Source of the DNA: an uncultured Myxococcales bacterium
GTDB lineage: Bacteria > Myxococcota_A > Polyangia > Polyangiales > Polyangiaceae
Assembly: GCA_937998045.1 (NCBI GenBank)
Contig: CALKVG010000030.1
Span: forward strand, 1 to 13,177
DNA length: 13,177 nt
Reading direction: 5' to 3'
Part shown: one piece after another, positions 1 through 5,687 of the stretch
How positions within the stretch are numbered: the stretch's first letter is position 1
How the letters are laid out: every line of letters starts with the position of its first letter
Notes under the pieces: generated by a model
What the model was told of the DNA's origin: nothing
Seen by the model: only the letters and a program-made list of their open reading frames with translations
Database searches by the model: none
Program-made: the position numbers and the translations under genes

Positions 1-29
1 GTGGGCTCGGAGATGTGTATAAGAGACAG
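1..29 (+). other. Nextera (Tn5) sequencing adapter remnant, not genomic
   Basis: The first 29 bases match the 3' part of the Illumina Nextera Read 2 transposase adapter, ending in the 19-bp Tn5 mosaic end AGATGTGTATAAGAGACAG at 11-29. The ten preceding bases, GTGGGCTCGG, are adapter-specific. A natural Tn5 end would not carry that prefix. Genomic sequence therefore starts at base 30. The protein-coding sequence reading leftwards into this point is interrupted by the library construct, not by biology. Confidence 0.97.
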
Positions 30-787
30 TCGTACGTCAGTCCGTAGGGATACACGTGAAGCCCGTCGGCGTTGCGCGAGCAGGCCTTGAACCACTGGCT
101 CACGGTGGCGTTGTTCCACTGCGCAGGAACGGACGAGCCGCCGTCGATCGCGCCACACAGACGCTTGCCGGCCCACGCGCAATACATGTAGGCGTCGCAC
201 CAGTTGACGCCGACGATCGCCTGGCTCGGGGGACCCGAGGGCGGCCAGCCCATCTCGGGAGTGAACGAGTTGTTCGATTCGCACCCGGGCGGTTCGCCGC
301 TCGTGTCGCCGGCCTTGGCCGCGAGGAAGTCCGTGTACTGCGCGACGGTGACCTCCGTCGAATCGATGCAGAAGCCGCCCACGTCTACCATCGCGGGAGG
401 CGCGGCGGCCCCGCAGCCTGCATCCGGAGCGGCGTCCTCCGAGGCGTCCGAACTCGATGCGTCGGCTGGCGCGTCAACCGTTGGAGAGTCGAGCGCGACG
501 TCCGCACCCGGGGCGTCGGCACGGCCGTCCGACGGAGGGCCGACCTCCGTCCCCACCGTGCCGTCGCCGGCGTCGGGGGAGGCCTCGCGCATCGAGTCGC
601 TCCCCGGGCCGTCCATCGTTTGATCGGGCTGGGCGCCGTCTCCCGAGACGACGCCATCGGCGGCCGTCGCGTCCGCCGCCCCGTCCGGCGTGCCGTCGTC
701 GATGCCATCGAAGGAGAGCAGGAACGAACATGCCGCGAGACAGGTAGGGGCGATCGCGAGCGCGAGCGCCGGGGCAACCCTCCTCAT
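30..787 (-). CDS. FGE-sulfatase (SUMF1-like) domain lipoprotein, 3' end missing
   Basis: The reading frame opens at ATG (785-787) and stays open for 252 codons to the adapter junction, so the C-terminal part and stop codon are missing. It starts with MRR and a hydrophobic stretch ending in the lipobox LAAC, with Cys20 as the predicted lipidated residue. A low-complexity Asp/Ala/Gly/Ser linker covers about residues 28-125. From about residue 131 it reads as an FGE-sulfatase domain: MVDVGGFCIDSTEVTVAQY, then VGVNWCDAYMYCAWAGKRLCG, then QWFKACS and YPYGLTYD. Members of this family include formylglycine-generating enzymes and other iron or copper enzymes, but many myxobacterial lipoproteins of this shape have no known reaction. 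The half that usually holds the active-site residues is lost, so catalysis cannot be judged. It is probably membrane-anchored outside the cytoplasm. It lies 49 bp downstream of the MutS-like gene in the same direction. No clear Shine-Dalgarno is visible upstream of the ATG; the start is chosen because it gives a complete signal peptide. Confidence 0.88.
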
Positions 788-836
788 CTCGGAAAAGATA
801 CTTCACGACTCTCCACGGCGCCCCTGAAGAAGACGG

Positions 837-2453
837 TCAGGGTCGCGCTGCCGCGCGCCTCTTGACGGCGATGCGCTCGAGGAGCTCTTCGCGTGTCACG
901 CCCAGTCGCGCTGCCGTCTTCTGCGCGAGCGACGTCCTGGCGACGCCGGGGACGAAGCGGTACGTCGGACGGTCCGTTCCGTCGAGCTGCACCTGCAGAA
1001 ACGCCAGGGCGGGCGTCGGCCGCTCCTGGTCGAGACGCGCTGCGAACTGCAGCAGGTGCGTCGTGACGAAGGCGTGTACGCCAAGCTCCGGAAGCAGCGA
1101 CAGCACCAGGCGGGCGATCTCCTCCCCTTCCGAGGGGTTGGTGCCCGAGCACAGCTCGTCCAAGACGACGAGGCCCCCGGGGTCGAGCTTCTCGAAGAGG
1201 CGCCGGATGCGCAATAGTTCCATCCCCAGGTGCCCCTCCGGCTGGTCGGAGCGCGCTTCCTCGAAGAGCGACGCGAACAAACCCGAAGCCCATGGCAGTT
1301 GGGCGCTGCGCGCCGGGGTGAAAAGGCCAGCCTGCGCCAGCATCTGGGCGATCGCGATCGCTTGCAGCAACCGCGTCTTTCCTCCGGAGTTCGGGCCGGT
1401 GACGATGACGACCGCCGACGGTTCGGCGGACACGTCGCAAGGAACGGGGACGATCCCCGCAGCGAGGAGGAGGGGGTTGAATAGGCCTTCCAGGCGGAGC
1501 GCGCCGCCCGGTGGCGCGAACGACGGGAGGCACACCGCCAGCCCCGAGCTGGTCGCACGATCGTAGAGGCCCACGCCCCCCAGGAGGACCTCCGCGTCAC
1601 CGAGGACCTGGAACAGCAACGCGATCGGGTGCTCGACGCCGGAGAACGTCTCGCTCAGAAGGCGTTCGGCGACTTCGCCGCTCGTCGTCCGGTACCCGCG
1701 GAAGAAGAGCGCGAGGCGCGTGACGAACCGCCGGAGCGCCGAGACGTAGAAGGGGTTTCCGCGGTCCTCTCGGACGCCGACTATCTGCATCGCCCGCACT
1801 TCTCCGTCGGCGCCGACGCGGACCCGAAGGTCGAGCGACCCCATGTGCTCTTCGTGATCGAGGAACGCGACGAGGCGGCGGTGCTCGTCGCTGGCGACGA
1901 CGGCCTGGCCGAAGGAGCGCAATCGAGCGAGCGCGCTGCCGCTCCCTTCGAAGGACGCCGCCAGGAGCTCGAACACTTCACGGGCGGCCCGCAGGATCTC
2001 CATACGCCGCACGCGCGGCGCGGGCTGCCTCGCGGCGCAGAGCAGGCCTCGCAAGCGCGTGATGCCGAGGACGCAGCGTTCGAGCTCGTCTCGGGCCCGG
2101 GGAGAATCCACGAGCTCGCGCAACACGAAGCGCCTCGTCTCCACGTCGTCGGCCGAGCGCGGAGGTTCGCCGACGGCGCGCGCGAGATAGCGCGCGCTGG
2201 GCTGGTGCGCCTTGCCTGCGAGGCGTACGGGCAGGCATCGGGTCACCAGCTCCTCCAGGTACACGTCGCGCGCATAGTCCGCGCGGTCCCACGTCGAGGG
2301 AGGGAGCGATGCGCTCGCGATCCCGTCGTCGAAGGCCTCCAGGGCGCCCCCGGCGGCGAACGCGAAGACGAGCGCCTGGCGAAGGGAGCGCACGTCGACG
2401 CGCTCGGCGGCCTCGGCGCAGAGGAGATCCGGAATGGGCAGGGATGGCGTCAC
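837..2453 (-). CDS. MutS-family ATPase lacking the mismatch-recognition domain
   Basis: A 538-residue protein whose C-terminal third is a MutS domain V ATPase. The Walker A is GPNSGGKT (353-360), Walker B is LVVLDEL with Asp432/Glu433, the D-loop-like segment is CSGTNPSEG, and a TTH motif ends at His466. The segment RTSLAQKTAARLGV (506-519) matches the helix that follows the ATPase in MutS proteins. Residues 1-340 look helical, like a MutS core/clamp region. At 538 residues against about 850 for MutS, there is no room for mismatch-binding domain I, and no Phe-X-Glu motif is visible near the N-terminus. No C-terminal Smr nuclease domain is present, which argues against MutS2. Walker A is followed by Arg, where MutS usually has Ser/Thr earlier in the loop (GGKST). 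The likely role is a DNA- or nucleotide-dependent ATPase of unknown target, not classical mismatch repair. The start is GTG, 15 bp after the lon stop, so co-transcription with lon is likely. No strong Shine-Dalgarno is seen. Confidence 0.87.
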   Translation of the reverse strand: MTPSLPIPDLLCAEAAERVDVRSLRQALVFAFAAGGALEAFDDGIASASLPPSTWDRADYARDVYLEELVTRCLPVRLAGKAHQPSARYLARAVGEPPRSADDVETRRFVLRELVDSPRARDELERCVLGITRLRGLLCAARQPAPRVRRMEILRAAREVFELLAASFEGSGSALARLRSFGQAVVASDEHRRLVAFLDHEEHMGSLDLRVRVGADGEVRAMQIVGVREDRGNPFYVSALRRFVTRLALFFRGYRTTSGEVAERLLSETFSGVEHPIALLFQVLGDAEVLLGGVGLYDRATSSGLAVCLPSFAPPGGALRLEGLFNPLLLAAGIVPVPCDVSAEPSAVVIVTGPNSGGKTRLLQAIAIAQMLAQAGLFTPARSAQLPWASGLFASLFEEARSDQPEGHLGMELLRIRRLFEKLDPGGLVVLDELCSGTNPSEGEEIARLVLSLLPELGVHAFVTTHLLQFAARLDQERPTPALAFLQVQLDGTDRPTYRFVPGVARTSLAQKTAARLGVTREELLERIAVKRRAAARP

Positions 2454-2508
2454 AGGCCAGAGCCTATTTCAATGCACAGACACGCGCGACGGCTCCTGCA
2501 TTGGGAGC
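2454..2508 (-). promoter_or_regulatory. Possible pseudoknot-forming RNA at the lon/mutS-like junction
   Basis: Read as minus-strand RNA, GCUCC (2508-2504) pairs with GGAGC (2496-2492) around the 7-nt loop CAAUGCA (2503-2497). Fifteen bases further on, UGCAUUG (2476-2470) is perfectly complementary to that entire loop, which would allow an H-type pseudoknot or an alternative long-range stem. The downstream arm overlaps the lon stop codon (2471-2469), and the GTG of the next gene lies 16 bases beyond the arm. Ribosomes finishing lon would melt the structure. That would suit translational coupling, but the same bases encode the last Lon residues and the match could be chance. Confidence 0.25.
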
Positions 2509-4895
2509 GTGATCCGCTCGTGCGCGTCGGCCTCCGGCAGGAGGGCCAGCGCCAGGACCTCGTCGATCGAGTCGACCGGAACGAGCTCGATCGCGGCGCG
2601 CACTTCCCCCGGGAGTCCTTCGAGCTGGGCCTCGCTGCGGCGCGGGAAGATTACCGCCCGCAGGCCGGCGCGATGGGCGGCGAGCACCTTTTCGTAGATC
2701 CCACCGACGGGCAGAACGCGACCGCGCAGCGTGATTTCCCCGGTCATCGCGACGTCGCTGCGGACCAGCTGCCCGCTCGCCCGCGACGCAATGGCGACGG
2801 CGATCGTGACTCCCGCGCTCGGGCCGTCTTTCGGCACGCCCCCCGCAGGGACGTGCACGTGAATCGCCTTGCGCTCGAGGGCGCGCTCGTGGATGCCGAA
2901 ACGCACGCCGTTCGCCCGGAGGTACGAGACGGCGGCGTGCGCGCTCTCGCGCATCACCTCGCCCAGCATCCCCGTGAGGATGAGGCGCTCCTCGTGACTC
3001 GACAGGATCGTAGCCTCGATGAAGAGTAGATCGCCCCCTACCGGCGTCCACGCCAGACCCGTCGCGACGCCCGGCCTTTCGATTCGCTCGACCGCCTCGT
3101 CCACGAAGCGCGCGGGCCCCAGGTAATGCGGGACCAGGTCGGCGGTGACGTGGATCGGGGTGGGAGCTCCCTCCGTCACCGCGCGCGCCGCCTTCCGCGA
3201 GACGCGCCCGATCTCGCGCGCCAGCCCGCGGACGCCGGCCTCGCGCGTGTACCCGCGCACGACCCGTGCGATGGCCTCGTCGTCGATCTCGAGCTCCTCG
3301 TCGCGCAGCCCGTGTGCGCGGACTGCCCGCTTCAGCAGGTGACGGCGCGCGACGAACAACTTTTCGGCGTCCGTGTACCCTGCGAGCGTCACGACCTCCA
3401 TGCGATCGAACAGGGGCGCGGGGATCGTGTCCACGCCGTTCGCGGTGCAAACGAAGAGCACGCGGGACAAATCGAAGGGCACGCCCAGGTAGCTGTCGAC
3501 GAAAGACCGATTGTGGGCGCCGTCGAGGACTTCGAGCAGGGCGGCGGCCGGGCTGCCCTGAAAACCAACCCCGAGCTTGTCGATCTCGTCGAGCATGAAG
3601 ACCGCGTCCGCCGCGCCGCAGCGCGCGAGCGCCTGAAGGATGCGACCCGGCATCGCGCCGACGTACGTGCGTCGATGCCCGCGGATCTCGGCCTCGTCGT
3701 GGACTCCTCCGAGCGCGACGCGCGCGAAGCGGCGGGACAGCGCGCGGGCAATCGATTGGCCCAACGACGTTTTTCCCACGCCCGGAGGGCCCACCAGACA
3801 CAGAATGGGCTGCTGCTCCCGGTCGTCGCGGCCAGCCCCTGCGTCGTGCTCGGAGATCCCGCGTTCGGCGCGAAGGCGGCGCACCGCGAGATACTCGAGG
3901 ATGCGGTCCTTCACCTCGGTGAGCCCGTGGTGCTCGGACTCGAGGACCTCGCGCGCGGCGCTCACGTCGATCGCTCCGCTGGTCGTCCGCCCCCACGGGA
4001 GCTTGAGGACCCAATCCAGGTACGTGCGGATCATCGCGTGTTCGGGCGAAGCCACCGGCGTCCGCTCCAGCCGCTCGACCTCGACGTCCACTTCCTTGCG
4101 GACCTCCTGCGGGAGGGGCAGGCTCTGCACCTGCGATCGCATGTCCGACGTCTCCGGCGCGCGGAGCGAGGCCTCCTGAAGCTCCTCGTCGACGGCCTGC
4201 ACCGGGCCGGGCACCGTCGCTTCCGGCTCGCTCCGCGGCACCTCGCAGGCGGCTCGGTGTGCGACTCGCCGCATCAGATCACGGACCGCGATGTCGTGCT
4301 CGAGCTGCGCGATCATTCGTCGCAGCTTCGCGGCGGCGCTCGGCTCCTCGAGCAGCTGCTGGCGAGCTTCCGTGGTCATGGGTGTCGTGGACGCGAGCAA
4401 ATAAACGAGCTGTCGAGGGTCTGCCAGGCGCTCGACGGTACGCGCGAGCTCGCCGGAGAGCTCGTTCACCATGCCGACGAACCGCAAGAACAGGTGCCGC
4501 GCCGACCGAACGAGCGGCGCGAGCTCGGCGCCCTCCTCGACGAGTTCGGGCAGGCGGCGCACCTGCGCGACGAGGTACGGCTCGGTGCTTGCCCAGCCCA
4601 CGATCCGCACCCGCTCGGTACCCTCCACGGCTACCCGCAGCACGTCGTCGGGCGCGTGCAGGACGTCGTGAACGAGCGCCCCCGTCCCGGTCGCGTACAC
4701 GTCCTCGGGGCGCAAAGTGTTCCCAGCGCCTGCACGAATCGCGACGAGCGCGACGCGCCGATCGCCGGCAGCGACGTAGTCGACGAGGGCACGCGCCCGC
4801 GACCGTTCCACGGAGACGGGCGCGATCGTCAGGGGAAATACGACGGTCTCCCGCAACGGCAGCACAGGGAGCGCGTCGGGTATGGCGGAGGCCAC
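2469..4895 (-). CDS. lon: ATP-dependent Lon protease (endopeptidase La)
   Basis: An 808-residue Lon, the normal length for the family. It is a cytoplasmic AAA+ serine protease that degrades misfolded and specific regulatory proteins. In order it has a LON N-terminal domain starting at LPVLPLRETVVFP (9-21), a helical linker, and an AAA+ module. The AAA+ module shows Walker A GPPGVGKT (369-376), Walker B VFMLDEID (432-439), the sensor-1 segment CTAN, LFDRME and GYTDAEK. The C-terminal protease domain has Ser693 in PKDGPSAG and Lys736 in GGIYEK, 43 residues apart as in E. coli Lon (Ser679/Lys722), so it should be active. The Tyr in GGIYEK replaces a commonly basic but non-catalytic residue. Unusually, the linker around 210-245 lacks the common QREYYLREQLKAIQKELGE-type helix and instead carries a Pro/Glu-rich stretch before AVDEELQE. 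Myxobacteria often have two Lon paralogues; which one this is cannot be decided here. The start is GTG; no other start precedes the LON domain, and no Shine-Dalgarno is visible because a palindrome occupies that position. Confidence 0.96.
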   Translation of the reverse strand: MASAIPDALPVLPLRETVVFPLTIAPVSVERSRARALVDYVAAGDRRVALVAIRAGAGNTLRPEDVYATGTGALVHDVLHAPDDVLRVAVEGTERVRIVGWASTEPYLVAQVRRLPELVEEGAELAPLVRSARHLFLRFVGMVNELSGELARTVERLADPRQLVYLLASTTPMTTEARQQLLEEPSAAAKLRRMIAQLEHDIAVRDLMRRVAHRAACEVPRSEPEATVPGPVQAVDEELQEASLRAPETSDMRSQVQSLPLPQEVRKEVDVEVERLERTPVASPEHAMIRTYLDWVLKLPWGRTTSGAIDVSAAREVLESEHHGLTEVKDRILEYLAVRRLRAERGISEHDAGAGRDDREQQPILCLVGPPGVGKTSLGQSIARALSRRFARVALGGVHDEAEIRGHRRTYVGAMPGRILQALARCGAADAVFMLDEIDKLGVGFQGSPAAALLEVLDGAHNRSFVDSYLGVPFDLSRVLFVCTANGVDTIPAPLFDRMEVVTLAGYTDAEKLFVARRHLLKRAVRAHGLRDEELEIDDEAIARVVRGYTREAGVRGLAREIGRVSRKAARAVTEGAPTPIHVTADLVPHYLGPARFVDEAVERIERPGVATGLAWTPVGGDLLFIEATILSSHEERLILTGMLGEVMRESAHAAVSYLRANGVRFGIHERALERKAIHVHVPAGGVPKDGPSAGVTIAVAIASRASGQLVRSDVAMTGEITLRGRVLPVGGIYEKVLAAHRAGLRAVIFPRRSEAQLEGLPGEVRAAIELVPVDSIDEVLALALLPEADAHERITLPMQEPSRVSVH

Positions 4896-4918
4896 GCTGC
4901 TTGCCGGGGCAAGCAGCG
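4895..4918. promoter_or_regulatory. Perfect 24-bp palindrome at the lon start codon
   Basis: The left arm CGCTGCTTGCC (4895-4905) and right arm GGCAAGCAGCG (4908-4918) are perfect reverse complements separated by two bases (GG). The first base of the lon GTG (4895) belongs to the palindrome, which fills the place where a ribosome-binding site would be. As DNA it has the form of a dimeric repressor operator. As mRNA it would make an 11-bp hairpin (tighter loop in practice) that hides the initiation region. It does not resemble the CIRCE element of HrcA. No T-run follows on either strand, so an intrinsic terminator for the upstream cytochrome gene is less likely. The structure is certain; its function is inferred. 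Confidence 0.6.
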
Positions 4919-5009
4919 CGCCAGCCGGAAGCCGGTGAAGTTCTCTCGACGAAGCTACGCTTCTACGCGGGCGGGGTGACAGACACGCTCACCGCCGCCG
5001 CCACGACCG
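4919..5009. other. Gap between cytochrome and lon; expected to hold the lon promoter
   Basis: Together with the palindrome this is a 114-bp gap. It contains an imperfect hairpin with GGTGA (4975-4979) and TCACC (4989-4993) around a 9-base loop, just past the cytochrome stop, and a small perfect hairpin GAAGC-TAC-GCTTC (4951-4963). Neither is followed by a T-run on the minus strand. I could not recognise convincing -35/-10 boxes, which is common in GC-rich Myxococcota. Function is inferred only from position. Confidence 0.3.
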
Positions 5010-5609
5010 TCACTTCTTCTTGGTGTGGCACTCGAAGCAGCCGAAGCCCTTGTTGGTCTTCGGGTCGAACGGTTGTTCGCCGACGAGCGCGGCCATTTGC
5101 GGCACGACCTGCTGCATCATGAAGTCCATTACCTGGGGCTTCGCGTCGTGGATCTTCTTGAACCCCGCAGGGTTCGCCGGCAGCTTGGGAAGGTCCGGGT
5201 TCGGCATCTTGAAAGAGCCGGTCTTGGCGGCCGCGCCGTGACACAGGACGCACTTGGGCTCGGCATACTTCGTCGAGTCGAAGTCGTGGAACAGCCCGCC
5301 CATCTTGGGCATGACGGCCGTCTTCATGTAGGCGAGCTTCTGGTCCTTGGACCACTTGTCCCATTCGCCCGGGCCGGGGGGCGGAGGGGCGGCCGGAGCC
5401 GCCTCGGCCGAGGGCGCTGCGCTCGGAGCGGCAGCGGCGCTGGCCGCGGCCGAGGGCGCAGCGCTTGCCGCCGGGGCCTCGCTGGCAGCGGGTGCGGCGC
5501 TCGCCGAGGCAGCGGGGTTGCTCGGCTGCGTGGCCGCCGGTTGCTCGCCGCCGCAGGCAGCGGTGAACGCGAAGAGAGCGAGAGTGCACACGAGAGCTCG
5601 ATGGTTCAT
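5010..5609 (-). CDS. Dihaem c-type cytochrome lipoprotein
   Basis: A 199-residue secreted protein. The N-terminus has a hydrophobic signal segment ending in the lipobox TAAC (Cys19), followed by a low-complexity Ala/Ser/Pro/Glu tether at about 21-80. The compact C-terminal domain contains two haem-binding motifs, CVLCH (120-124) and CFECH (191-195). Several Met residues (100, 103, 135, 161, 164, 165, 172) could act as sixth ligands. It should be anchored to a membrane and sit in the periplasm or on the cell surface as a small electron-transfer or redox-sensing protein. The two haem sites at opposite ends of an about 76-residue module are widely spaced for a multihaem cytochrome. I do not recognise a named subfamily. 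The ATG (5607-5609) follows AAGGG at a six-base spacing, an acceptable Shine-Dalgarno. The gene is divergent from the kinase gene (78 bp between starts) and 114 bp upstream of lon. The protein ends in Lys-Lys-Lys. Confidence 0.9.
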   Translation of the reverse strand: MNHRALVCTLALFAFTAACGGEQPAATQPSNPAASASAAPAASEAPAASAAPSAAASAAAAPSAAPSAEAAPAAPPPPGPGEWDKWSKDQKLAYMKTAVMPKMGGLFHDFDSTKYAEPKCVLCHGAAAKTGSFKMPNPDLPKLPANPAGFKKIHDAKPQVMDFMMQQVVPQMAALVGEQPFDPKTNKGFGCFECHTKKK

Positions 5610-5687
5610 GGCGAGCCCTTCGATGCCATGGAACCGGCCTGAGTTGCAACGAAACTCGAGCTACCTCGGGGTGATAGCATCCCCGCC
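5610..5687. promoter_or_regulatory. Divergent intergenic region, cytochrome and kinase
   Basis: These 78 bp separate two divergently oriented start codons, so promoters for both genes must lie here or inside the genes. A short inverted repeat CGGGG/CCCCG (5667-5671 and 5681-5685, nine-base loop) lies two bases upstream of the kinase GTG. I cannot identify convincing promoter boxes; the assignment rests on gene orientation alone. Confidence 0.4.

Noticed and set aside
11..29. Tn5/IS50 mosaic end as evidence of a transposon
   Set aside because: The bases in front of the mosaic end are the synthetic Nextera adapter, and no transposase gene is present.
822..842. Hairpin CCCTGA/TCAGGG at the end of the MutS-like gene as a terminator
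   Set aside because: There are only six base pairs with a nine-base loop and no T-run on either strand. It overlaps the stop codon and is too weak to call.
1340..1365. GCGATCGC-like short repeats, seen here and elsewhere in the window, as a repeat family
   Set aside because: They fall inside coding sequence and are explained by frequent Ala, Ile, Arg and Asp codons in a GC-rich genome; there is no regular spacing or array.
1629..3029. A 466-codon plus-strand open frame spanning the lon/mutS-like junction
   Set aside because: It crosses two well-supported minus-strand genes and has a composition typical of antisense shadows (rich in Arg, Glu, Asp and His) without a recognisable domain.
3126..4979. 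A 617-codon plus-strand open frame opposite lon
   Set aside because: It is a mirror of the lon coding frame with no family motifs, while the minus strand has every Lon signature.
5667..5685. Inverted repeat CGGGG/CCCCG just upstream of the kinase start as a regulatory hairpin
   Set aside because: A five-base GC arm with a nine-base loop is common by chance at this base composition. It is mentioned only within the intergenic entry.
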